Shown one piece after another: positions 21,477-34,307 of a stretch of DNA of 64,000 bases. A program made the translations under genes and the position numbers. Source of the stretch: Acanthosepion esculentum (taxonomy: Eukaryota > Mollusca > Cephalopoda > Sepiida > Sepiidae); NCBI GenBank assembly GCA_964036315.1, contig CAXIWW010000817.1, positions 8,095,501-8,159,500 of the forward strand, in the 5' to 3' direction. A model generated the notes under the pieces. That model saw nothing but the letters and a program-made list of their open reading frames with translations, did no database searches and was not told the origin of the DNA. Positions within the stretch are counted from its first letter, which is position 1. The number at the start of each line of letters is the position of its first letter.

Positions 21477-24040
21477 AGCAATCTCAGGCTGCTGCAAGCC
21501 GAATTCTCCTGACTCTTTTGTGCAAATTGCCTTACAAGCAATCCCAGGCGTCTACGAGCCGACTTCTCTTGTCTCTTTTGTGAAAATTGCCTTAAAAGTA
21601 ATCTCAGGCTGCTACAAAACGACATCTTTTGTCTCTTTTTTAAAAACTGCCTTACAATCAATATCAGCCTGCTACAAGCCGAATACGCCTGGCTATTTTG
21701 TGAAACTGCCTTTGAAGCAATCTCAGGCCTCTACAAATCGACATATGCTGGCTCTTTTGTTACAACTGCCTTACAAGCAATCTCAGGCTTCAGTAATATG
21801 AATTATCCTGGCTTTGGTGCGAATTGCCTTACAAGCAATCACAGGCGGCTACGAGCCGATTTCTCGTGGCCCTTTTATGGCAATTGCCTTACAAGAAATC
21901 TCAGGCTGACACAAGCCGAATTCTCATTGCGCTTTTGTGACAACTGCCTTACAAGAAATGTCAGGCTGCTACGAGCCGACTTCTCTTGGCTCTTTTGTGA
22001 AACTGCCTTACAAGTAATCTCAGGCTGCTACAAGCCGAATTCGCCTTGCGCTTTTGTGACAACTGCCTTACAAGCAATGTCAGGTTGCTACCAGCCGACT
22101 TCTCTTGGCTCTTTTGTGAAAGCTGCCTTACAAGTAATATCAGGCCGCTACAAATCGACATCTCCTGTCTCTTTTGTGAAAACTGCCTTACAAGCAATCT
22201 CAGGCTGCTACAAGCCGACTTCTCCTGGTTCTATTGTGACAACTGCCTAACAAGCAATCTCAGGCTGCAGCAATCCCAAGTCTCCTGGCTTTTTGTGCCA
22301 ATTGCCTTACAACCAATCCCAGGCAGCTACGAGCCGATTTCTCCTGGCTCATTTGTGGCAACTGCCTTACAAGCAATCTCATGGTCCAGCAAGCCGAATT
22401 CTCCTGGCTCTTTTGTGCAAATTGCCTTACAAGTAATCCCAGGCGTCTACGAGGCAACTTCTCTTGTCCGTTTTTTAAAAACTGCCTTAAAGCAATCTTT
22501 GATTGCTACAAAACGACATCATTTGTCTCTTTTTTAAAAACTGCATTACAATCAATCTCAGCCTGCTACAAGCCGAATACGCCTGGCTCTTTTGTGAAAC
22601 TGCCTTACAAGCAATCTCAGGCTGCCGCTATTCCAATTCTCCTGACTTTTTGTGCCAATTGAATTACAAGCAATCCCAGTCTGCTATGAGCCGATTTCTC
22701 CTGGCTCTTTTGTGGCAACTGCCTTACAAGAAATCTCAGGCTGCTACAAGCCGAATTCTCCTGGCGCTTTTGTGACAACTGCCTTACAAGCAATGTCAGG
22801 CTGCTACGAGCCGTCTTCTCTTGGCTCTTTTGTGAAAACTGCCTTACAAGCAATGTCAGGCTGCTACGAGCCGACTTCTCCTGGGTCTTTTGTGGCAACT
22901 GCCTTACAAGAAATCTCAGGCTGCTACAAGCCGAATTCTCCTGGCGCTTTTGTGACAACTGCCTTACAAGCAATGTCAGGCTGCTACGAGCCGACTTCTC
23001 ATGGCTCTTTTGTGAAAACTGCCTTACAAGCAATGTCAGGCTGCTACGAGCCGACTTCCCTTGCTCTTTTGTGAAAACTGCCTTACAATTAAGATCAGGC
23101 CGATACAATTCGACATCTCCTGTCTCATTTGTGACAACTGCCTTACAAGTAATATCAAGCTGCTACAAAACGACATCTCCTGTCTCTTTTGTTAAACTGC
23201 CGTACAAGCAATCTCAGGCTGATACAAGCCGAATACGCCTGGCTCTTTTGTGAAACTGCCTTGCAATCAATCTCAGGCCGCTACAAATCGACATCTCCTG
23301 TCTCTTTTGTGAAAACTGCCTTACAAGCAATCTCAGGCTGCAGCCAGGACAGTTCTCCTGACGTTTTGTGCCAATTGCCTTAAAAGCAATCCCAGGCGGC
23401 TACATGCCGATTTCTCCTGGCTCTTTTGTGGTAACTGCCTTACAGGCAATCTCAGGCTGCTACAAGCCGAATTCTCCTGGTTCTATTGTGACAACTGTCT
23501 TAAAAACAATCTCAGGCTGCAGCAATCCCAATTCTCCAAGATTTTATTGCCAATTTCCTTACAAGAAATACCAGGCAGCTACGAGCCGATTTCTCCTGAC
23601 TCATTTGTGGCAACTACCTTACAAGCAAACAGAGGCGGCTACGAGCCGATTTCTCCTGGCCTTTTTGTGGCAACTGCCTTACAATAAATCTCATGCTGCT
23701 ACAAGCCGAATTCTCCTGGCACTTTTGTGACACCTGCCTTACAAGCAATGTCAGGCTGCTACAAATCGACATATCATGGCTCATTTGTGACAACTGCAAA
23801 ACAAGCAATCTCAGGCTGCTTCAAGCCGAATTCTCCTGGCTATTTTGTGCAATTTGCCTTACAAGCAATCCCAGGCGTCTACGAACCGACTTCTCTTGTC
23901 TCTTTTGTGAAAACTGCCTTAAAAGCAATCTCAGGCTGCTACAAACGACATCTCCTGTCTCTTTTTTTTAAACTGCCTTACAATCAATCTCAGCCTGCTA
24001 CAAGCCGAATACGTCGGGCTTTTTTGTGACAACAGCCTTA
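21477..24040 (-). repeat. Family B satellite array, minus orientation (mirror of 4144-6708)
   Basis: Inverted copy of the left B+ block; the C-to-B junction at 21476/21477 mirrors 6708/6709 exactly. Subtype order is the same as in the left arm. Open frames such as 22652-23074 (140 codons, plus) are identical to 5110-5532 on the minus strand, as expected for an inverted copy. Confidence 0.93.
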
Positions 24041-24756
24041 CTGAGATTACTTTTAGGCAGTTTTCACAAAAGAGAAGGAGATGACGATTTGTAGCAGCCT
24101 GATATTGCTTGCAAGGCAATTTCACAAAAGAGTCAGGCGTATTCGGCTTGTAGCGGCCTGAGATTGCTTGTAAGGCAGTTTCACAAAAGAGACAGTAGAT
24201 GTCGTTTTGTAGCAGCCTGATATTACTTGTAAGGCAGTTTTCACAAAAGAGTCAGGAGAAGTCGGCTCGTAGCACCCTGACATTGTTTGTAAGGCAGTTG
24301 TCACAAAAGTTCCAGGAGAATTCGGCTTGTAGCAGCTTCATATTACTTGTCAGGTAGTTTTCACAAAAGAGCCAAGAGAAGTCGGCTCGTAGCAGCCTGA
24401 CATTGCTTGTAAGGCAGTTGTCACAAAAGCCCCAGGAGACTTCGGCTTGTAGCAGCTTGAGATTTCTTGTAAGGCAGTTGCCACAAAAGAGCCTGGAGAA
24501 ATCGGCTCGTACGCGCCTGGGATTGCTTGTAAGGCAATTCGCACAAAAAGCCAGGAGAATTCATATTGCTGCAGCCTGAGAATGCTTGTAAGGCAGATGC
24601 CACAAATGAGCCAGGAGAAATCAGTTCATAGCAGCCTGGGATTGCTTGTAAGGCAATTGGCACAAAAAGTCAGGAGAAGTGGACTAGCGGCAGCCTGAGA
24701 CTGCTTGTAAGGCAGCTGTCACAAAAGAGCCAGGATATGTCGATTTGTAGCGGCCG
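24041..24756 (+). repeat. Family B satellite array, plus orientation (mirror of 3428-4143)
   Basis: About 12 units, the inverted copy of the left B- block, ending in CGGCCG next to family D. The orientation switch at 24040/24041 mirrors the one at 4143/4144. Confidence 0.92.
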
Positions 24757-25549
24757 AAAAATCAAATAATTGCACAAAATTGGATACCCATTTGAAAATA
24801 TTTCTTTTACTGGAAAAATTTATAAACAAGTGAAATATGACTGATTTCCCAGTTTAGGGACGCATGACAATTTCCGCAAATGAGCTAACACAAGTCCCCA
24901 TACCTTTGAATTTAGACTCGACTATAATCAAGGTGTCGAAAAAACTTTTGTAATTAAGAATAAGTCAAGATATTCCCGAAAATTGGACAGCAATATTTTG
25001 TGGATTCTATAAAAAGACAAAAGTAGAAATGGAGTCTTATTGTGCACACTGGAATTCGGACGCTGTAAATTGTCAGACGACATACCGCGCACATGGTGAA
25101 AGCTGTACTTTTTACTATCTGAGCAAATGAAAAATCCATGTATACATAGACAAATCAAATAATTGCACAAAATTTGATACCCATTTTGAAAATATTTCTT
25201 TTACTGGAAAAAAAGTTATAAACAAGTGAATTATGACTGATTACCCAGTTTAGGGCCGCATGACAATTTCCGCAAATGAGCTAACGCAAGTCCCCATACC
25301 GTTGAATTTCGCATCGACTCTAATCAATGTGTCGAAAAAACTTTTGTAATTATGGATAAGGCAAAAAATTCCCGACAATTGGACACCAATATTTTGTGGA
25401 TTCTATAAAAAGGAAAAATTAGAAATGCAGTCTTATTGTGCACACTGGAATTCGGACGCTGTAAATTGTCAGACGACATACCGCGCACCTGGTGAAAGCT
25501 GTACTTTTTACTATCTGACCAAATGAAATTCCAGACAATTGAACACCAA
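24757..25549 (-). repeat. Family D element, about two copies, minus orientation
   Basis: Inverted copy of 2635-3427 (3014-3256 pairs with 24928-25170, sum 28,184). Same 396-bp spacing and the same end points at the B and A borders. Confidence 0.92.
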
Positions 25550-27150
25550 CAGATCAGAAGCCATGCTGCCTGACGTAGTCTAAAATCTTACATTGGACGC
25601 TCAAATATGGACCAGAAACCAACTTATCAGAGGCCATGCTGCATGACGTAGTTTATCTTTTTACATTAGACGCTCAAATATGCACAAGAAACCAAGAGAT
25701 CAGAAGCAGGTTTGCTGGACGTAGTGTATCATCTTACACAAGACGCTCAAATATGGACCGGAAGCCAAGAGGTCAGAGTCCATTCTGCTGGACGTAGTCT
25801 AAAATCTTACATTAGACGCTAAAATATGGACCGGAAACCAACAGATCAGAGGCCATGCTGCTGGACGTAGTCTATCTTTTTGCATTAGACGCTCAAATAT
25901 ACACCACAATCCAACAGATCAGAATCATGGCTGCTGTACGTAGTGTATCTTCTTACACAAGACGCTCAAATATGGAACGGAAGCCAACAGTTCGGAGGCC
26001 ATGCTGCAGGACGTAATCTAAAATCTTACATTACACGCTTAAATATGCACCGGAAACCAACAGATCAGAGGCCATGCTGCTGGCCGTAGTTTATCTTTTT
26101 ACATTAGACGCTCAAATATGCACCAGAAAACAACAGATCAGAATCATGGCTGCTGGACGTACAGTATAATCTTACACAAGACGCTCGAATATGGTCCGGA
26201 AGCCAACAGGTCAGAGGCCATGCTGCAGGACGTAGTTTATCTTTTTATATTAGACGCTCAAATATGCACAAGAAACCAAGAGATCAGAAACAGGGCTGCT
26301 GGACGTAGTTTATCATCTTACACAAGACGCTCAAATATGGACCGGAAGCCAACAGGTCAGAGGCCAACCTGCTGGACGTAGTTTATCTTCTTATATTAGA
26401 CGCTCAAATATGCACCAGAAACCAAGATATCAGAAACAGGGCTGCTGGACGTAGTGTATCATCTTGCACAAGACGCTCAAATATGGACCGGAAGCCAACA
26501 GGTCAGATGCCATGCTGTTCGACGAACTCTAAAATCTTACATTAGACGCTCAAATATGCACCAGAATCCAACAGATCAGAATCATGGCTGCTGTACGTAC
26601 TGTATCATCTTACACCAGAGGCTAAAATATGTACCGGAAGCCAACATGAGAGAGGCCATGCTGCTGGACGTCATGTAAAATCTTACAGTAGCCGCTCAAA
26701 TATGGACCGGAAACCAACAGATAAGAGGCCATGCTGCTGGAAGTAGTTTATCTTTTTAAATTAGACGCTCAAATATGCACCAGAAACCAACAGATCAGAA
26801 ACAGTGCTGCTGCAAGTAGTTTATCATGTTACACAAGACGCTCAAATATGGACCGGAAGCCAACAGGTCAGAGGCCATGCTGCTGGACGTAGTCTAAAAT
26901 CTTACATAAGACGCTCAAATATGGACCGGTAACCAACAGATCATAAGCTATGCTGCTTGACGTAGTTTATCTTTTTACATTAGACGCTCAAATATGCACC
27001 AGAAACCAAGAGATCAGAAACAGGGCTGCTGGACGAAGTGTATCATCTTGCATAAGACACTCAAGTATGGACCGGAAGCCAAGAGGTCAGAGGCCATGCT
27101 GCTGGACGTAGTCTAAAATCTTACATTAGACGCTCAAATATGGACCTGAA
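25550..27150 (-). repeat. Family A satellite array, minus orientation
   Basis: About 22 monomers of 73 bp, read as AGACGCTCAAATATG. It pairs with the left A array with an 8-monomer deletion and is collinear with it out to about 27,059; the last roughly 90 bases are A sequence without a close partner at the left end. Confidence 0.94.
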
Positions 27151-27151
27151 C
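27150..27151. other. Head-to-head switch in family A (minus to plus)
   Basis: An A- unit reading CGCTCAAATATGGACC breaks after a few more bases and CTGAGCGGCTACTATAAG of an A+ unit follows. The join lies inside a monomer. This is where the palindromic first module gives way to the long A+ array. Confidence 0.88.
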
Positions 27152-30100
27152 TGAGCGGCTACTATAAGATTTTACACTACGTCCAGCAGCCCTGTTTCTG
27201 ATATCTTGGTTTCTGGTGCATATTTGAGCGTCTAATATAAAAAGATAAACTACGTCCAGGAGGTTGGCCTCTGACCTGTTGGCTTCCGGTCCAAATTTGA
27301 GCGTCTTGTGTAAGATGATAAACTAAGTCCACCAGCCATGGTTCTGTTCTGTTGGTTTCTGGTGCATATTTGAGCGTCTGATGTAAAAAGATAAACTACG
27401 TCCAGCAGCATGGCCTCTGATCTGTTGGCTTCCGGTCTATATTTGAGCCCCTAATGTAAGATATTACATGACATCCAGCAGCATGGCCTCTGACCTGTTG
27501 TCTTCCGGTCCATATTTGAGCGTCTTGTCTAAGATGATACACTAAGTCCACCAGCCATGATTCTGATCTGTTGGTTTCTGGTGCATATTTGAGCGTCTTG
27601 TGTAAGATGATACACTACGTCCAGCAGCCCTGTTTCTGATCTCTTGGTTTCTCGTGCATATTTGAGCGTCTAATGAAAAAAGATAAACTACGTCCAGCAG
27701 CATGGCCTCAGATCTGTTTGTTTCCGGTCCATATTTGAGCGTTTTGTGTAAGATGATACACTACGTCCAGCAGCCATGATTCTGATCTGTTGGTTTCTGG
27801 TGCATATTTGAGCGTCTAATGTAAAAAGATAAACTACGGCCAGCAGCATGGCCTCAGATCTGTTTGTTTCCGGTCCATATTTTGAGCGTCTAATGTAAAA
27901 AGGTAAACTACGACCAGCAGCACACCCTCTGATCTGTTGGTTTCCGGACCATATTTGAGCGTCTAATATAAGATTTTAGACTCCCTCCAGCAGCATGGTC
28001 TCTGAGCTGTTGGCTTCCGGTCCATATTTGAGCGTCTTGTGTAAGGTGATACACTACGTCCAGCAGACATGATTCTGATCTGTTGGTTTCTGGTACATAT
28101 TTGAGCTTCTAATGTAAAAAGATAAACTACCTCCAGCAGCATGGCATCTGATCTATTGGTTTCCCATCCATATTTGTGCGTCTAATGTAAGATTTTAGAC
28201 TACGTCCAGCAGCATGGCCTCTGACCTGTTGGCTCCCGGTCCTTATTTGAGCGTCTTGTGTAAGATGATACACTACGTCCAGCAGCCCTGTTTCTGATCT
28301 GTTGGTATCTGGTGCATATTTGAGCGTCTAATTTAAAAAGATAAACTACGTCCAGCAGCATGGCCTCTGATCTGTTGGTTTCCGGTCCATATTTGAGCGT
28401 CTAATGTAAGATTTTAGACTACATGCAGCAGCATTGCCTGTGATCTGTTGGCTTCCGGTCCATATTTGAGCGTCTTGTGTAAGATGATACACTACGTCCA
28501 GCAGCCATGATTCTGATCTGTTGGTTTCAGGTACATATTTGAGCTTCTAATGTAAAAATATAAACTACGTCCGGCAGCATGGCCTCTGATCTGTTGGTTT
28601 CCGGTGCATATTTGAGCGTCTAATGTAAGATTTTAGACTACGCCCAGCAGCATGGCTTCTGACCTGTTAGCTTCCGGTCCATATTTGAGCGTCTTGTGTA
28701 AGATGATACACTACGTCCAGCAGCCCTGTTTCTGATCTCTTGCTTTCTGGTGCATATTTGAGCATCTAATATAGAAATATAAACTACGTCGAGCAGCATG
28801 GCATCTGACCTGTTGGCTTCCGGTCCATATTTGAGCGTCTTGTGTAAGATGATACACTACGTCCAGCAGACATGATTCTGATCTATTGGTTTCTGTACAT
28901 ATTTGAGCGTCTAATGTAAATAGGTAAACTACGTCCAGCAGCTTCGCCTCTGATCTGTTGGTTTCCCGTCCATATTTGAGCGTCTAATGTAACGTTTTAG
29001 AATACGTCCAGCAGCATGGCATCTGACCTGTTGGCGTCCGGTCCATATTTGTGCGTCTTGTGTAAGATGATACACTACGTCCAGCAGCCCTGTTTCTGAT
29101 CTCTTGGAGTCTGGTGAATATTTGAGCGTCTAATGTAAAAAGATAAACTACGTCCAGCAGCATGGCCTCTGACCTGTTGGCTTCCGTTCCATATTTGAGC
29201 GTCTTGTGTAAGATGATACACTACGCCCAGCAGCCATGATTCTGAGCTGTTGGTTTCTGGTGCATATTTGAGCGTCTAATGTAAAAAGATAAACTACGTC
29301 CAGCAGCATGGCCTCTGATCTGTTGGTTTCCGGTCCATATTTGAGCGTTTAATGTAAGATTTTAGACTACGTCCAGCAGGATGGCCTCTGACCTGTTGGC
29401 TTCCGGTCCATATTTGAGCGTCTTGTGCAAGGTGATAAACCACGTCCAGCAGCATGGCCTCTGATCAGTTGGTTTCCGGACCATATTTGAGCGTCTAATG
29501 TAAGATTTTAGACTACATGCAGCAGCATGGCCTCTGACCTGTTGTCTTCCGCTCCATATTTGAGCGTCTTGTGTGAGATGATACACTACGTCCAGCAGCC
29601 CTGTTTCTGATCTCTTGGTGTCTGGTGAATATTTGAGCGTCTAATGTAAAAATATAAACTACGTCCAGCAGCATGGCCTGTGACCTGTTGGCTTCCCCGT
29701 CAATATTTGAGCGTCTTGTGTAAGATGATACACTACGTCCAGCAGCCATGATTCTGATCTGTTGGTTTCTGGTGAATATTTGAGCGTCTGATGTAAAAAG
29801 ATAAACTACGACCAGCAGCATGGCCGCTGATCTGTTGGTTTCCGGTCCATATTTGAGCGTCTAATGTAAGATTTTAGACTACGTCCAGCAGCATGGCCTC
29901 TGACCTGTTGGCTTCCGGTCCATATTTGAGCGTCTTGTGTAAGATGATACACTACGTCCAGCAGCCATGATTCTGATCTGTTGGTTTCTGGTGCATATTT
30001 TGAGCGTCTAATTTAAAATAATAAACTACGCCCAGCAGCATGGCCTCTGATCTGTTGGTTTCCGGTCCATATTTGAGCGTCTAATGTAAGATTTAAGACT

Positions 30101-33100
30101 ACGCTCAGCAGCATGGCCTCTGATCTGATGTCTTCCGGTCCATATATTAGCGTCTTGTGTAAGATGATACACTACGTCCAGCAGCCATGATTCTGATCTG
30201 TTGGTTTCTGGTGCATAAGTTGATCGTCCAATTTAAAAAGATGAACTACGTCCAGCAGCATGGCCCCTGATCTGTTGGTTTCCCGTCCATATTTGAGCGT
30301 CTAATGTAAGATTTTAGACGACATTCAGCAGCATTGCCTCCGACCTGTTGGCTTCCGGTCAATATTTGAGCGCCTTGTGTAAGATGATACACTACGTCCA
30401 GCAGCCATGATTATGATCTCTTGGTTTCTGGTGTATATTTGAGCGTCTAATGTAAAAAGATAAACTACGACCAGCAGCATGGCCTCTGATCTGTTGGTTT
30501 CCGGTCCATATTTGAGCGTCTAATGTAAGATTTTATACTACGTCCAGCAGCATGGCCTTTGACCTGTTGGCTTCCGGTTCATATTTGAGCGTCTTGTGTA
30601 AGATAATACACTACGTCCAGCAGCCCTGTTTCTGATATCTTGGTTTCTGGTGCATATTTGAGCGTCTAATGTAAAAAGATAAACTATGTCCAGCAGCATG
30701 GCCTCTGATCTGTTGGTTCCTGTCCATATTTGAGCGTCTAATGTAAGATTTCAGACTACATGCAGCAGCATGGCCTCTGACCTGTTTGCTTCCGGTCCAT
30801 ATTTGAGCGTCTTGTGTAAGATGATACACTACGCCCAGCAGCCATGATTCTGATCTGTTGGTTTCTGGTGCATATTTGAGCGTCTAATGTAAAAAGATAA
30901 ACCACGTGCAGCAGCATGGCTTCTGATCAGTTGGTTTCCCGTCCATATTTGAAAGTCTAATGTAGGATATTAGATTACGTCTAGCAGCATTGCTTCTGAC
31001 CTGTTGGCTTCCGGTCCATATTTGAGCGTCTAATATAAGATTTTAGACTACGTCCAGCAGCATGCCCGCTAATCTGTTGGCTTCCGGTCCATATGTGAGC
31101 GTCTAATGTAAGAATTTAGACTACGTCCAGCAGCATGTCCTCTGAACTGTTCGCTTCCGGTCCATATCTGAGCGTCTTGTGTAAGGTGATAAACTACGTC
31201 CAGCAGCCATGATTCTGATCTCTTGGTTTCTGGTACATATTTGAGCTTCTAATGTAAAAAGATAAACTACGTCCAGCAGCATGGCCTCTGATCTGTTAGT
31301 TTCCGGTCCATCTTTGAGCGTCTAATGTAAGATTTTAGACTACGTCCAGCAGCAATAGTCTCTGACCTGTTAGCTTCCGGGCCATATTTGAGCGTCTTGT
31401 GTAAGATGTTTCACTACGACCAGCAGCCATGATTCTGATCTGTTGGATTCTGGTGCATATTTTGAGCGTCTAATTTAAAAAGATAAACTACGTCCAGCAG
31501 CATGGCCTCTGATCTGTTGGTTTCGGGTCCATATTTGAGCGTCTAATGTAAGATTTTAGACTTCGCTCAGCAGCATGGCCTCTGATCTGTTGGCTTCCGG
31601 TCCATATATTAGCGTCTTGTATAAGATGATACACTACGTCCAGCAGCCATGATTGTGACCTCTTGGTTTCTGGTGCATATTTGAGCGTCTAATGTAAAAA
31701 GATAAACTACGACCAGCAGCATGGCCTCTGATCTGTTGGTTTCCGGTCCATATTTCAGCGTCTAATGTAAGATTTTAGACTACGTCCAGCAGCATGGCCT
31801 CTGACCTGGTGACTTCCGGTTCATATTTGAGCGTCTTGTGTAAGATAATACACTACGTCCAGCAGCCCTGTTTCTGATATCTTGGTTTCTGGTGCATATC
31901 TGAGCGTCTAATGTAAAAAGACAAACTACGTCCAATAGCATGGCCTCTGATCTGTTGGTTTCCGGTCCATATTTGAGCGTCTAATGTAAGATTTTAGACT
32001 TCGTCCAGCAGCATGGCCTCTGACCTGTTAGCTTCCGGTCCATATTTGATCGTCTTGTGTAAGACGATACACTACGTCCAGCAGCCATGATTCTGATCTG
32101 TTGTTTCCTGGTTCATATTTGAGCGTCTAATTTTAAAAGATAAACTACGTCCAGCAGCATGGCCTCTGACCTGTTGGCTTCCGTTCCATATTTGAGCGTC
32201 TTGTTTAAGATGATATACTACGTCCAGCAGCCCTGATTCTGATCTGTTGGTGTCTCGTTCATATTTGACCGATTAATGTAAAAAGATAAACTACGCCCAG
32301 CAATATGGCCTCTGATCTGTTGGTTTCCGGTCCATATTTGAGCGTCTAATGTAAGATTTGAGAATACGTCCAGCAGCATGGCCTCTGACCTGTTGGTTTC
32401 CCGACCATATTTGAGCGTCCAATGTAAGATTTTAGACTACGTCCAGCAGCATGTCCTCTGACCTGTTGGCTTCCGGACTATATCTGAGCGTCTTGTGTAA
32501 GATGATACACTACGTCTAGTAGCCATGGTTCTGATCTGTTGGTTTCTGGTGCATATTTGAGCGTCTAATGTAAAAAGATAAACTACGTCCAGCAGCATGG
32601 CCTCTGATCTGTTGGTTTCCGGTCCATATTTGAGCGTCTAATGTAAGATTTTAGACTACGTCCAGCAGCATAACCTCTGACCTGTTGGCTTCCGGTCAAT
32701 ATTTGAGCGTCTTGTGTAAGATGATACACTACATCCAGCAGCCCTGTTTCTGATCTCTTGGTTTCTGGTGCATATTTGAGCGTCTAATGTAAAAAGATAA
32801 ACTACGACCAGCAGCATGGCCTCTGATCTGTTGGTTTCCGGTCCATATTTGAGCGTCTAATGTAAGATTTTAGACTACGTCCAGCAGCATCGTCACTGAC
32901 CTGTTGGCTTCCGGTCCATATTTGAGCGTCTTGTGTAAGATGATACACTACGTCCAGCAGCCATGATTCTGATCTGTTGGTTTCTGGTGCATATTTTAGC
33001 GTCTAATGTAAAAAGATAAACTACGTCCAGCAGCATGGCCTCTGATCCGTTGATTTCCGGTCCATATTTGAGCGTCTAATGAAATATATTAGACTACGTC

Positions 33101-33854
33101 CAGCAGAATGGCCTCTGACCTGTTGGCCTCCGGTCCATATTTGAGCGTCTTGTGTAAGATGATACAGTACGTCCAGCAGCCATGATTCTGATCTGTTTGT
33201 TTCTGGTGCATATTTGAGCGTCTAATGTGAAAAGATAAACTACGTCCAGCAGCATGGCCTCTGATCTGTTGGTTTCCGGTCCATATTTGTGCGTCTAATT
33301 TAAGATTTTAGACTACGTCCAGCAGCATTGCCTCTGACCTGTTGGCTTCCGGTCCATATTTGAGCGTCTTGTGTAAGATGATACACTACGTCCAGCAGCC
33401 ATGATTCTGATCTGTTGGTTTCTGGTGCATATTTGAGCGTCTAATGTAAAAAGATAAACTACGTCAAACAGCATGGCTTCTGATCTGTTGGTTTCCGGTC
33501 CATATTTGAGCGTCTAATGTAAGATTTTAGACTACGTCCAGCAGCCTGGCCTCCCACCTGTTGGGTTCCGGTCCATATTTGAGCGTCTTGTGTAACATGA
33601 TACACTACGTCCAGCAGCCCTGTTTCTGATCTCTTGCTTTCTTGTGCATATTTGAGCGGCTAATGTAAAAAGATAAACTACGTCCAGCAACATGGCCTCT
33701 GATCTGTTGGTTTCGGGTCCATATTTGAGTGTCTAATGTAAGATATTAGGCTACGTCTAGCAGCATGGCCTCCCACCTGTTGGCTTCCGGTCCATATTTG
33801 AGCGTCTTGTGTAAGATGATACATTACGTCCAGCAGCCTTGATTCGGATCTCTT
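27151..33854 (+). repeat. Long family A 73-bp satellite array, plus orientation
   Basis: About 92 monomers. The 73-bp register is exact in places checked (CATATTTGAG at 29336, 29409 and 29482). The trimeric K-L-M order (AAAAAGATAAAC, AGATTTTAGAC, AGATGATACAC) is clearest here, giving a 219-bp unit with a linker alternating between CCATGATTCTGATCTGTTGG and CCCTGTTTCTGATCTCTTGG. Copies carry scattered point changes, many at CpG sites, and a few single-base indels. No gene is present. Confidence 0.96.
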
Positions 33855-34307
33855 TGTCTATGTATACAGGGATTTTTCATTTGGTCAGATAGTAACAAGT
33901 ACATCTTTCACCAGGTGCGCGGTATGTCGTCTGACAATTTACAGCGTCCGAATTCCAGTGTGCACAATAAGACTGCAATTCTAATTTTGCCTTTTTATAG
34001 AATCCACAAAATATTGGTGTCCAATTTTCGGGAATATCTTGTCTTATTCATAATTACAAATGTTTTTTCGACACCTTGATTAGAGTCGAGTTGAAATTCA
34101 AAGGTATGGGGAATTGTGTTAGCTCATTTGCGGAAATTGTCATGCGGCCCTAAACTGGGAAATCTGTCATATTTCACTTGTTTATAACTTTTTCCAGTAA
34201 AAGAAATATTTTTACTATCTGAGCAAATGAAAAATCCCTGTAAATATAGACAAATCAAATAATTGCACACAATTTGATCTACATAAATTGACCAAATGAA
34301 AAATCCC
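33855..34307 (+). repeat. Family D element with an internal inversion
   Basis: Starts TGTCTATGTATACAGGG and runs through the D unit in plus orientation to CCAGTAAAAGAAATATTT (about 34,211). It then continues as D in minus orientation (TTTACTATCTGAGCAAATG to AATTTGAT, about 34,277), and a second short minus fragment (GACCAAATGAAAAATCCC) ends at 34,307 where family B begins. Unlike the other D blocks it is not two direct copies. Confidence 0.88.

Larger units (their letters stand above)
16629..27059 (-). repeat. Right arm of the giant inverted duplication
   Basis: Reverse complement of 541-11659 with the same order of families. Relative to the left arm it lacks 584 bp of family A (8 monomers), lacks a 262-bp C block, carries about 158 bp of extra C units between about 19.4 and 19.75 kb, and lacks one T in a TTTT run near 22,488 (equivalent of about 5695), which splits an open frame that is continuous in the left arm. 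Confidence 0.92.

Noticed and set aside
2635..25549. A complete DNA transposon with D as terminal inverted repeats
   Set aside because: No transposase or other protein domain, no target-site duplication, and the flanking A satellite is itself inverted, so mirror duplication explains the inverted D copies. Kept only as a finding to test.
27151..33854. tRNA-derived or RNA polymerase III promoter elements in family A
   Set aside because: No match to a B-box (GGTTCGA-type) or tRNA cloverleaf was seen in the monomer.
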